Assembly: GCF_023923205.1 (NCBI RefSeq)
Contig: NZ_CP099490.1
Coordinates: forward strand, 1,860,001-1,924,000
From: Ornithinimicrobium cryptoxanthini
Lineage (GTDB): Bacteria; Actinomycetota; Actinomycetes; Actinomycetales; Dermatophilaceae
Length of the DNA stretch: 64,000 bases
Direction of reading: 5' to 3'
Position numbers and translations under genes: made by a program. How positions within the stretch are numbered: position 1 is the stretch's first letter; the number at the start of each line of letters is the position of its first letter. Shown here in pieces: positions 25,283 through 32,922 of this stretch. The notes beneath the pieces were generated by a model, which made no database searches, was not told the DNA's origin, and worked only from the letters and a program-made list of their open reading frames with translations.

Positions 25283-26659
25283 TCAGGAGGTGGCGGACCT
25301 GCCAGTCTCGTAGCGCCGCAGGGCCTCCACCCGCTCCTCGGCATGGTCGACAATGCGTCGTGGGTAGCCGTGGGTGTAGCCCTCGGGGTGTGCCCAGGGT
25401 TGGTGCACAGCGGGGCCCGGCAGGTGCGCGAGCTCGGGCACCCAGCGGCGCACGTAGTCACCGTCGGGATCAAAACGCTCACCCTGCCGGACGGGACTGA
25501 ACACGCGGAAGTAGGGTGCCGCGTCCGTCCCGGTCCCAGCTACCCACTGCCACCCGTGGTTGTTGGAGGCGACATCACCGTCGATGAGGTGGTCCAGGAA
25601 CCACCGCGCACCGACCGGCCACCACACGTGCAGGTCCTTGGTGAGGAAGCTCGCGGTGATCATCCGCAACCGGTTGTGCATCCACCCGGTGGCCAGCAGC
25701 TGACGCATCCCTGCGTCGACGAAGGGATAGCCGGTGTGTCCCGACCTCCAGGCCGCCACCGCGTCCTCGGGCTCGTCGTAGGACAGCCCCGCCAGCTGTG
25801 GCCGCAGGTCTCGCCAGGCGCTGTCGGGCCGGTGCCACAGCACGTCGGCATAGAACTCGCGCCAGGCGAGCTCGGTGACAAACCGTGCGGCACCGGGCGC
25901 GGTCTCATCCTCCAGGTCGGCCAGCAACGTGCGCGGGTGCACCGCACCGACCTTGAGGTATGCCGACAGCTGGCTGGTGCCGTCAAGGTCCGGCCGGTCC
26001 CGGGCCTGGTCATAGGCGGCGAGGTCCTGGTCCAGGAAGGTGCGCCAGCGGGTCAGCGCGGCACGCTCACCGGCGTCTGGAAGGGCCGGCAGGTCGTCCT
26101 CGGCCAGGGCCTCGTCCAGGAGGCGCTCACCCTCATCGTCACTGGCGAGGTCGACCAGGTCGAGGCGACGCGGGTTGGCAGCGGGCGCGGCCCACCCGTG
26201 CTCGCGCCAGGCCCGGGCGAAGGGAGTGAACACCTTGTAGGGGTCACCGGTGCCGTTGCGGACCAGGCCCGGCCCGACGGCATACGGCGTCCCGGACTCG
26301 ACCCAGCGAGTCCCTGCTGCCGCGACGGCTTCGCTGACGTCCGCATCGCGACGCACGCCGAAGGGGGTGGTCTCCCGGCTGACGTGGACGGACGCGGCCC
26401 CCACCTCGGAGACCACGGCAGGCAGCACCTCGCGGGGGTTGCCGACGCGCACCGCAAGGCGGTCGTCATACTCCTCTCGAGCTGCGCGGAGGCTGGCCGC
26501 GACCCAGGCCCGGCGCACGGCACCGGAGCGGCTCCACAGCGCGGGGTCGAGCACGAAGACCACCGCCACGTCGGTGCCCGGAGTCTCGCCCCGAGCTGAC
26601 AGCAGCGCCGGATGGTCACGCCGACGCAGGTCTCGCCTGAGCCAGAGGAGCGATGTCAT
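25283..26659 (-). CDS. phrB: Deoxyribodipyrimidine photolyase (class I CPD photolyase)
   Basis: Light-dependent repair of cyclobutane pyrimidine dimers. The 458-residue protein has the antenna domain at the N-terminus ('LLWLRRDLRRRDHPAL') and the FAD domain with 'TELAWREFYADVLWHRP', 'GYPFVDAGMRQLLATGWMHN', 'RLRMITASFLTKDLHVWW' and 'DGDVASNNHGWQW', which include the usual electron-transfer Trp and dimer-binding residues. ATG 26659 lies six bases after TACGAT, suggesting a leaderless transcript; ATG 26665 is in frame two codons earlier. A three-unit 11-bp repeat sits about 30 bases upstream, so it is likely in the same light regulon as crtE. Confidence 0.94.
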   Translation of the reverse strand: MTSLLWLRRDLRRRDHPALLSARGETPGTDVAVVFVLDPALWSRSGAVRRAWVAASLRAAREEYDDRLAVRVGNPREVLPAVVSEVGAASVHVSRETTPFGVRRDADVSEAVAAAGTRWVESGTPYAVGPGLVRNGTGDPYKVFTPFARAWREHGWAAPAANPRRLDLVDLASDDEGERLLDEALAEDDLPALPDAGERAALTRWRTFLDQDLAAYDQARDRPDLDGTSQLSAYLKVGAVHPRTLLADLEDETAPGAARFVTELAWREFYADVLWHRPDSAWRDLRPQLAGLSYDEPEDAVAAWRSGHTGYPFVDAGMRQLLATGWMHNRLRMITASFLTKDLHVWWPVGARWFLDHLIDGDVASNNHGWQWVAGTGTDAAPYFRVFSPVRQGERFDPDGDYVRRWVPELAHLPGPAVHQPWAHPEGYTHGYPRRIVDHAEERVEALRRYETGRSATS

Positions 26660-26689
26660 GCGCATATCGTAGGCCCGCCGTGAGCACAG

Positions 26690-26722
26690 TGGACAAGCTT
26701 TTGACAAACATTTGACAAACCT
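26690..26722. promoter_or_regulatory. Three contiguous 11-bp direct repeats between photolyase and DUF4397 gene (predicted CarH/LitR operator)
   Basis: TGGACAAGCTT, TTGACAAACAT and TTGACAAACCT follow each other without gaps. This is the cleanest copy of the motif seen upstream of crtE and the regulator. It lies between divergent genes: 31 bases from the photolyase ATG and 78 bases from the DUF4397 ATG. The TTGACA cores could double as -35 boxes toward the DUF4397 gene, so both directions might be controlled. Confidence 0.78.
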
Positions 26723-26800
26723 GAATCCAAACGGGGGTTCTCGCCCGTAGTGGTAGGTGAGGACGGAATCGATCCGCCCCAGACCCAAGGAGCAGTCACC

Positions 26801-27601
26801 ATGCGCAAGACCACCACCCTCGCCCTGATGACCGGCGTCACCGCCGTCGCCTTCGCCGCTCCTGCCGCGGCAGACGGGCACGAGTCCACCGTCTCTGTCC
26901 TGCACGGCGTGCCCGGGCTGACCGTCGACGTGTATGTCAACGGCGAGGAGGCCATTCCGGACTTCGAGCCCGGCACGCTCACCGACCCGATGATGATGGC
27001 CGCGGGCAGCTATGACATCGACATCTATGCCGATGGGGACACGCCCGACACCGCTGAGCCGGCACTGTCCGCATCAGGCCTGGAGGTCCCCGGTGGCGCC
27101 AACCTCACCCTCGCAGCACACCTGGGTGAGGACGGGACGCCGATGCTGAGTGCTTTCGTCAACGATGTGTCGCAGACTGCCGCGGGCGAGGCTCGCCTGA
27201 CCGTCCGGCACGCGGCCGCGGCTCCGGCCGTGGATGTGCGCGCTGGCGGCACCCCCGTCATCGAAGGCCTGACCAACCCGAACGAGGAGGTCCTTGACCT
27301 GCCCGCCGGCACTGTTTCTGCCGACGTCGTGCTCGGGGGCACCGAGGACGTCGTCCTCGGCCCGGCCGACCTCAACCTGGCCGAGGGGACCAACACGATC
27401 GTCTATGCCTGGGGCTCAGCTGCTGACGCCAACCTCGACCTGGCCGTGCAGACCATCGACGGCCTGCACAGCGCCCCGGAGGGCGTGCCGTCCGGTCAGG
27501 GTGGCCTGGCCGACAACGGCGCACTGATGGTCCTCGCCCTCGCGGGCGTGGCCGGCGCGGTCGTGGCCGGCCGTAGCATCGTCCGCTCCGAGCGGGTCTG
27601 A
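26801..27601 (+). CDS. Secreted, membrane-anchored DUF4397 domain protein
   Basis: A 266-residue surface protein: signal peptide at residues 1-27 ending 'AFAAPAAADG', then two DUF4397 repeats ('VSVLHGVPGLTVDVYVNGE' near 30 and 'LTVRHAAAAPAVDVRAGG' near 130). A loop with 'PSGQGGLAD' follows, then one C-terminal membrane helix and a short 'RSIVRSERV' tail. There is no LPxTG, but the helix plus basic tail resembles a sorting signal and the next gene is a class F sortase. AAGGAG eight bases upstream fixes ATG 26801. Function is unknown; a cell-surface role is inferred. It shares its upstream region with the photolyase operator. Confidence 0.82.
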   Translation: MRKTTTLALMTGVTAVAFAAPAAADGHESTVSVLHGVPGLTVDVYVNGEEAIPDFEPGTLTDPMMMAAGSYDIDIYADGDTPDTAEPALSASGLEVPGGANLTLAAHLGEDGTPMLSAFVNDVSQTAAGEARLTVRHAAAAPAVDVRAGGTPVIEGLTNPNEEVLDLPAGTVSADVVLGGTEDVVLGPADLNLAEGTNTIVYAWGSAADANLDLAVQTIDGLHSAPEGVPSGQGGLADNGALMVLALAGVAGAVVAGRSIVRSERV

Positions 27602-27605
27602 GCCC

Positions 27606-28367
27606 ATGGGCCGTGCCACCGCCCATCGACGTCACCGGGTCAGCCTCGTCGCGGTTGTCGTGACACTGGCCAGCCTGGTGCTCGTCGGCTGGGCGGTGCG
27701 CGGCCTCATGCAGGACACGGTGCCGGCCACTGCCGACTTCGGGTCTTCATCGGTCTTAGAGCCGGTGACTGGCCAGGAGTCCGTCGGTGGCAACGGGCCG
27801 TCCCCGGGGGCGGACACCTCCACCGCCACCGGCTCCCCTTCGCCGTCGGCCACCCCTTCCGCGGCGGAGGGGAGCACCACGCCGGGCCGCTCCGCGGCGT
27901 CCCTGCCCACCGTGAGGGAGCAGGCGCTGCCGGTGCGGCTCCTGGTCCCCGCACTCGATCTCGACATGGAGCTGGATGCTGTCGGAGTCACGCCGGACGG
28001 GCAGATGGAGGTCCCGGAGGACCCCGACCGGGCCGGCTGGTACCGCCACGGTCCTGCCCCCGGTAACGACCTGGGTTCGGTCGTCCTGGCGGGCCACATC
28101 GATGACGCAGCCGGGCCTGGTCCGTTCTTCAGACTGACCGAGGCACGCGAAGGCGTCGAGGTGGTGGTCGAGCTCTCCGATGGGACGAGCACGGCATACC
28201 GCATGGTCGGCGGTGAGCAGGTCGCCAAGTCCGACCTCGCCGTCGACGAGCTCTTCCGCCGCGACGGCGACCCCGTGCTGCGACTGGTCACCTGCACTGG
28301 TGACTGGTCACCGCGTGCCGGGCACTACACCGACAACCTCGTCATCACTGCCGAGCCCGTCCGATGA
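27606..28367 (+). CDS. Class F sortase
   Basis: A 253-residue transpeptidase with an N-terminal membrane helix (about residues 13-33), a Ser/Thr/Pro-rich extracellular stalk (about 40-100) and a sortase domain. Catalytic residues are His in 'VVLAGHIDDA', Cys in 'LRLVTCTGDW' and Arg in 'SPRAGHYTDN'. The 'GWYRHGPAPG' segment is typical of the class. It starts four bases after the DUF4397 stop, so that protein is its likely substrate or partner, although no canonical sorting motif is visible. Confidence 0.88.
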   Translation: MGRATAHRRHRVSLVAVVVTLASLVLVGWAVRGLMQDTVPATADFGSSSVLEPVTGQESVGGNGPSPGADTSTATGSPSPSATPSAAEGSTTPGRSAASLPTVREQALPVRLLVPALDLDMELDAVGVTPDGQMEVPEDPDRAGWYRHGPAPGNDLGSVVLAGHIDDAAGPGPFFRLTEAREGVEVVVELSDGTSTAYRMVGGEQVAKSDLAVDELFRRDGDPVLRLVTCTGDWSPRAGHYTDNLVITAEPVR

Positions 28368-28391
28368 GTGCCCACCTCCTAGAGTGACTGC

Positions 28392-28931
28392 ATGACCGAT
28401 GCGCACACTGCGGACGCGGCGATCGCAACAGCATGGACCCACGGGGCGGAGGACGCTCTCGAGCGGGCCTACACGCGCTGGAGTCCTCTGGTCCACGGCC
28501 TCGCCCGCAAGGCGGTCGGTCCCGTGGACGCCGAGGACATCACCCAGCAGGTCTTCCTCTCGGCCTGGCGCGGCAGGGACACCTTCGACCCGGCACACGG
28601 TCCACTGGGTGCCTGGCTGGTCGGCATCACCCGGCGCGCTGTCGCCGACGTGCTGCGGCAACGCCACCGCACCGCGGAGGTGCCCGACCCCATGGAGGAG
28701 GACGCGATCGACGAGCAGTCGGTGGAGCTGGACCGCGACGACCTCCTGGCGGTCTATGAGGAGCTCGAGCGCATCGGCGACCCGCCGCGGCAGATCCTGC
28801 TGCTGGCCTATGTGCACGACAAGACTCAGAAGGAGATCGCCGAGCTGCTCCAGCTGCCGCTGGGGACCGTCAAGACCCACACGAACCGGACTCTCGCCCG
28901 GCTCCGAACCCTGATGGGAGCTGTCCAGTGA
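28392..28931 (+). CDS. ECF-type RNA polymerase sigma factor
   Basis: A 179-residue sigma-70 family protein with region 2 at about residues 25-90 ('VDAEDITQQVFLSAWRG') and region 4 at about 115-175 ('KTQKEIAELLQLPLGTVKTH'), and no regions 1 or 3. ATG 28392 follows TAGAGT by six bases, suggesting a leaderless mRNA. The GTGA overlap with the RskA-like gene marks a sigma/anti-sigma pair. Its stimulus is unknown. In Streptomyces a light-induced ECF factor (LitS) works with LitR; a similar role here would be speculation. Confidence 0.9.
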   Translation: MTDAHTADAAIATAWTHGAEDALERAYTRWSPLVHGLARKAVGPVDAEDITQQVFLSAWRGRDTFDPAHGPLGAWLVGITRRAVADVLRQRHRTAEVPDPMEEDAIDEQSVELDRDDLLAVYEELERIGDPPRQILLLAYVHDKTQKEIAELLQLPLGTVKTHTNRTLARLRTLMGAVQ

Positions 28932-29605
28932 ACCAGCACGGAACTGGCCCGGAGCAGCCGCCCGGGTCGCAGGGGTCCGCCACGGATGCGCAGACCGTTG
29001 AGCTGCTGCGTCGTGGCGGAGTCGTCGAGCACCCCCCGCCTGCTCACGTCTGGCCCTCGATCGTGGAGGCGCTGGGCAGCTCCCTCAACAGCGCACGCCA
29101 GTCGCGCGGCACCACGGGGGTAGGCGCTCGCGACCTGGCGCACGCCCGTCACGCCCGCAGCGGCGGGCGGGCGGGTTCCTGGGCCGGCAGCGGGGTGCGT
29201 CTGCTGGCCGCGGCAGCCGTCGGCGCGGTGGTGGCGTGGACCGGTGTCGCGCTCACAGACCGCGACCAGGCAGCAGAGGTTCTTGCCAGCGGAGAGCTCG
29301 TCCCGCTTGCGGACGGCGGGACCGGGGGCAGTGCCCAGGTGGTCGAGGTCGACGGGCACCAGCGGCTGCGGGTGCAGCTGAGCGCTGCGCCAGACGCGGC
29401 CGACGGCTACCTCGAGGTGTGGTTGCTCCGACCCGACGTGAGCGGCATGGTGACCCTGGGCGTGCTCGACGGGGACGAGGGCGAGTTCCTCCTGCCGGGC
29501 GGCATCGACCTGGCGGAGTTCGCCGTGGTGGACATCTCCCGGGAACACATGGACGGTGACCCGGGCCACGGGGGTGACAGCCTGGTGCGTGGGGAAGTCG
29601 GGTGA
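28928..29605 (+). CDS. RskA-like anti-sigma factor
   Basis: A 225-residue single-pass membrane protein. The N-terminal ~90 residues are cytoplasmic, one helix follows at about 98-115 ('LLAAAAVGAVVAWTGVALT'), and the external domain matches the RskA/anti-sigma-K C-terminal fold ('LRVQLSAAPDAADGYLEVW', 'FLLPGGIDLAEFAVVDIS'). The N-terminus lacks the zinc-binding HxxxCxxC of ZAS proteins. GTG 28928 overlaps the sigma stop. It should hold the sigma factor at the membrane until a signal causes its cleavage, as in SigK/RskA; the signal is not known. Confidence 0.82.
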   Translation: MNQHGTGPEQPPGSQGSATDAQTVELLRRGGVVEHPPPAHVWPSIVEALGSSLNSARQSRGTTGVGARDLAHARHARSGGRAGSWAGSGVRLLAAAAVGAVVAWTGVALTDRDQAAEVLASGELVPLADGGTGGSAQVVEVDGHQRLRVQLSAAPDAADGYLEVWLLRPDVSGMVTLGVLDGDEGEFLLPGGIDLAEFAVVDISREHMDGDPGHGGDSLVRGEVG

Positions 29606-29675
29606 CCCGGAGGCCGGACTCCGACGGGTGCGTCAGACCCGGCCCAACCACGGGCACGAGCGATAGCCTCGGCCG

Positions 29676-30467
29676 ATGAGCACCGTGCGTCGAGACCAGC
29701 TCGCTGTCTCCTTTGCTGCCCTCGTGTGGATCGGTGGGACCCTCATCGGCACCGGTCTGGTCGGCGGCGGAGGCGTCGCGGAGCAGGGCGAGGGTCTCTT
29801 CTCCGACAGGGCCACTCTCATCGCGCCCGCTGGACCGGCCTTCTCGATCTGGTCGGTGATCTATGCCTTCCTCGCCGGTTATGTCATCTGGCAGTGGCTG
29901 CCGCGCAGTGCTGACGCCGCGTGGGCGACGCGCACCCGGCTCCCGGCGGCCGCATCGCTCGCGCTCAACGGAGTCTGGCTGCTCGTCGTCTTTGCGGGCT
30001 GGGTCCTGGTCTCCGTCCTCGTCATCGCCGGGATCGCAGTGTCACTCGGCGTCATCCTGGACCGGACCGCCGGCCTGCCGGACGGAGGATGGGGCCCGAG
30101 GATCTTCGTCTCAATCACCTTCGGCCTCTACCTCGGCTGGATCTGCGTGGCCACGTGCGCAAACGTGGCCATCTGGCTGGTCAGCCTCGGGGTCCCGACG
30201 GAGGGCCTCGGCGCCACCATCGCGACCGTCGCAGTCCTCCTTGTCGTCGTGGGACTGGCCGGGTTCCTCCTGACCCGCACGACCGACCACGCCTTGCGTG
30301 CCGCCTTTGCGGCGGCGCTCGTCTGGGGCGTCTCCTGGGTGGCCGCCGGTCGCCTCAGCGGTGAGCTGCGCCATGAGGTGGTCGGCTATTCTGCGGTGGC
30401 CGCTGCGGTCGTCATCACCGCGACCTGGGCTGTGCTGACCAGCAGGACTGCCCTGGGTCGCCCCTGA
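29676..30467 (+). CDS. TspO/MBR-like tryptophan-rich membrane protein
   Basis: A 263-residue integral membrane protein with about seven hydrophobic segments. The stretch 'PAGPAFSIWSVIYAFLAGY' and a later 'ALNGVWLLVVFAG' match the Trp-rich TspO pattern, but the protein is longer than classical TspO (about 160 residues), as in the extended bacterial branch. The ligand is unknown; porphyrin or stress roles are known for TspO and only inferred here. ATG 29676 lies six bases after TAGCCT (leaderless pattern). Confidence 0.7.
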   Translation: MSTVRRDQLAVSFAALVWIGGTLIGTGLVGGGGVAEQGEGLFSDRATLIAPAGPAFSIWSVIYAFLAGYVIWQWLPRSADAAWATRTRLPAAASLALNGVWLLVVFAGWVLVSVLVIAGIAVSLGVILDRTAGLPDGGWGPRIFVSITFGLYLGWICVATCANVAIWLVSLGVPTEGLGATIATVAVLLVVVGLAGFLLTRTTDHALRAAFAAALVWGVSWVAAGRLSGELRHEVVGYSAVAAAVVITATWAVLTSRTALGRP

Positions 30468-30597
30468 CCTGACTCTGGTCACGACGGCGACCCCAGCCCG
30501 TGTCGTTTCGGTCTGCACCCGGACCCCGGGGGATCTAGCGTGGGGTCGTGCGGCACCCGACTGGGCGCACAACACACGGCAACCGTCAGGAGCGTTG

Positions 30598-31131
30598 ATG
30601 ACCGAGCATCACGACACGAGCCCCCATGACCCCGTGCGAGTCAGTGATGACCCGGCAGAGGTGGCCAAGGTGCACGAGATGATCTCCGGCATGGACATCG
30701 CGATGCTCACGACGGTCGACTCCAGCTCGAGCGAGGGCCGGCTGACCAGTCGCCCCCTGTCCACCCAGGTCGCCGAGGATGACGGTGACGTCCTGTTCCT
30801 CGTGCGCAGCAGCAGCGCGGCCGCGGCCGACGTCCGGGCGGACCCCAGGGTCAATGTCGCCTACTCCTCGATGAAGGCGTGGGTCTCACTCGCGGGCACG
30901 GCCTCGCTCGTCGAGGACCGGGCGCTGGTGGAGCAGCTCTGGTCGAAGGGAGCGGACTTGTTCATGGAGGGCGGCTCGGACAACCCGGACAACGTGGTGC
31001 TGCGAGTCTCGGCCGACACCGCCCACTACTGGGGCGGTGACTCCCTGTTGGGCACCGCGGTCAGCACGTTGAGGGCGGTCACGGGTCGGGACTCCGACGA
31101 GCCCTCCTCGACGGTCGTCGAGCTGCCCTGA
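30598..31131 (+). CDS. Pyridoxamine-5'-phosphate-oxidase-like (general stress protein 26 type)
   Basis: A 177-residue split-barrel flavin-binding-fold protein: 'MDIAMLTTVDSSSSEGRLTSRPLSTQ' region, 'DVLFLVRSSSAAAADVRADPRVNVAY' and 'AWVSLAGTASLVED' follow the GSP26 family. These bind FMN or F420; the exact cofactor is not decided by sequence. AGGAG five bases upstream supports ATG 30598 rather than the adjoining TTG. TAGCGT at 30536 could be the -10 box, leaving a leader of about 55 bases. Confidence 0.8.
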   Translation: MTEHHDTSPHDPVRVSDDPAEVAKVHEMISGMDIAMLTTVDSSSSEGRLTSRPLSTQVAEDDGDVLFLVRSSSAAAADVRADPRVNVAYSSMKAWVSLAGTASLVEDRALVEQLWSKGADLFMEGGSDNPDNVVLRVSADTAHYWGGDSLLGTAVSTLRAVTGRDSDEPSSTVVELP

Positions 31132-31169
31132 GTCGGGGCTTGCGCCCCGAACAGGGCAGAGTGGGTCAG

Positions 31170-31892
31170 GTGAACCCGCTGACCGAGCTGCGCGCCTTCC
31201 TGCGCGCTGCTCTGGTGACCCCCGTCCCACGCGACCAGCGCGATCCTGCCCGGGTCCTGCGGCGTCGGCGATGGGCTGCGGGCGTCACCCTCGTGGCGGG
31301 CGCCGCAGTGCTGTGGTGGTCCCTGCAGCTGCGTCCGGGCGACCCACTGTTCTATGTCGGCACCGGGGCGCTCGCCGCGACCTGGCTGATCGGCGCGCTG
31401 GTCGCCGGACCGCTCTATCTCGGCCGCGCGCACACCCGGTCGGGCACGGGCTATGCCCGGCCCGTCGTGCAGTCCCTCGCGCTGGGCGGCTTGCTCCTCG
31501 CGATCTTTCTGGCAGGTGCCCTCCTGGTCGCCCAGGTGCCGGTGCTCCGCGGCCCGGTCGACGACCTGCTGGACCACGCCCGCTTTGGTTCGCTTGCGCT
31601 CGTCCTGCTCATCACCATGGTCAACGGGGTCGCGGAGGAGATCTTCTTCCGCGGCGCTCTGTATGCCGCCATCCCGCAACGTTGGACCGTTGCGATGACC
31701 ACGGTCGTCTATGCCCTCACCACCATCGTCGTGGGGGTTCCGCTGCTGGTGCTCGCCGCGGCCTGCCTGGGGCTGGTGTGCGGCCTGCAGCGGAGGGTCA
31801 CCGGGGGCGTACTCGGTCCGGTCATCACCCACGTCACGTGGTCGACCGGGATGCTCCTGCTCCTGCCACCCCTGCTCTCATCCCTGAGGTGA
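31170..31892 (+). CDS. CPBP-family intramembrane protease-like protein
   Basis: A CAAX-protease/bacteriocin-processing (CPBP) family member, about 240 residues with six or seven helices. The catalytic motif is 'NGVAEEIFFRGALYAA' (EExxxR) and the later His is in 'GPVITHVTWSTGM'. The target is unknown. The start is uncertain: GTG 31170 is used, with GTG 31161 and TTG 31140 also in frame. It ends seven bases before the next gene, which has its ribosome site in this stop region. Confidence 0.8.
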   Translation: MNPLTELRAFLRAALVTPVPRDQRDPARVLRRRRWAAGVTLVAGAAVLWWSLQLRPGDPLFYVGTGALAATWLIGALVAGPLYLGRAHTRSGTGYARPVVQSLALGGLLLAIFLAGALLVAQVPVLRGPVDDLLDHARFGSLALVLLITMVNGVAEEIFFRGALYAAIPQRWTVAMTTVVYALTTIVVGVPLLVLAAACLGLVCGLQRRVTGGVLGPVITHVTWSTGMLLLLPPLLSSLR

Positions 31893-31899
31893 TGTCGTC

Positions 31900-32907
31900 A
31901 TGAACGCTCCGCGCACAGCCCTGGTCACGGGTGCCTCCGGCTATATCGGAGGACTCCTGGTCCCACGCCTGCTTGAGTCTGGGTATGCCGTGCGCGTCCT
32001 CACGCGCTCGGGTCACCTGGACGCCCCCTGGGCAGGAGACGTCGAGGTGTGCCAGGGCGACGCCGGTGACCCAGCGCACCTGCGCGAGGCCCTGCGGCAG
32101 GTCGACGTCGCCTACTATCTGATCCACTCCATGGACGGTGACGGGGACTTCGTGCGTCGCGACCGCGACCTGGCCGAGGGGTTCGGCCGGGCGGCCCGCG
32201 AGGAGTCGGTGGGACGGATCGTCTATCTGTCCGGGCTGCACCCCGACGGCGAGCTCTCGACGCACCTGTCCTCGCGTGTCGAGGTGGGGGAGCGATTGAT
32301 CGCCTCCGGTGTGCCGACCGCGGTGCTGCAGGCTGCGACCGTGATCGGCCGCGGTTCGGCCAGTTTTGAGATGCTGCGCTATCTGACCTCACGGCTGCCG
32401 GCGATGGTGGCCCCGCAGTGGCTCGACAACCGCATCCAGCCGATCGGCATCGACGACGTGCTGCACTGGCTGGTGGCAGCAGCCGACCTGCCGCCCGAAG
32501 TTAGCCGCACCTTCGACATCGGTGGCCCGGACGTGCTCACCTATCGCGAGATGATGCAGCAGTTCGCCGAGGAGACCGGCCAGCGCCCACGCTTGATCCT
32601 GACTGTGCCCGTCATGACTCCCTGGCTCGCCAGCCACTGGGTCGGGCTGGTGACGCCGGTCGCTGCCGCTGTGGCCAAACCGCTGGTCGGCTCGCTGGTG
32701 CACGAGGTGGTCTGCCGCGAGGACGATCTGGAAGCGCTGGTGGGTGCACCACCCGGTGGGGTGACTGGCTACCGCGACGCGGTCCGGCGCGCGATGGAGG
32801 GCGTCGAGCCAGACCCGAGGCACGCGGTAGGCGTCGCGGCAGCAGTCGTGGGCCTCGCGGCGGCGGTCGCCGCCGGGCTGGCTGCCCGTGCGGTCCGACG
32901 ATCCTGA
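31900..32907 (+). CDS. NAD(P)-binding atypical SDR/NmrA-like protein
   Basis: A 335-residue Rossmann protein with 'ALVTGASGYIGG' at residues 6-17, then 'YYLIHSMDGDGDF' and 'GRIVYLSGLHPDGELSTHL'. The catalytic Tyr of classical SDRs is not in its usual place. The C-terminal part carries a DUF2867-like region and ends in a hydrophobic helix (about 305-330) with a basic tail, so it may be membrane-attached. The substrate is unknown. It is probably cotranscribed with the CPBP gene, seven bases upstream. Confidence 0.78.
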   Translation: MNAPRTALVTGASGYIGGLLVPRLLESGYAVRVLTRSGHLDAPWAGDVEVCQGDAGDPAHLREALRQVDVAYYLIHSMDGDGDFVRRDRDLAEGFGRAAREESVGRIVYLSGLHPDGELSTHLSSRVEVGERLIASGVPTAVLQAATVIGRGSASFEMLRYLTSRLPAMVAPQWLDNRIQPIGIDDVLHWLVAAADLPPEVSRTFDIGGPDVLTYREMMQQFAEETGQRPRLILTVPVMTPWLASHWVGLVTPVAAAVAKPLVGSLVHEVVCREDDLEALVGAPPGGVTGYRDAVRRAMEGVEPDPRHAVGVAAAVVGLAAAVAAGLAARAVRRS

Positions 32908-32922
32908 CGGGGACGGTGGGCC

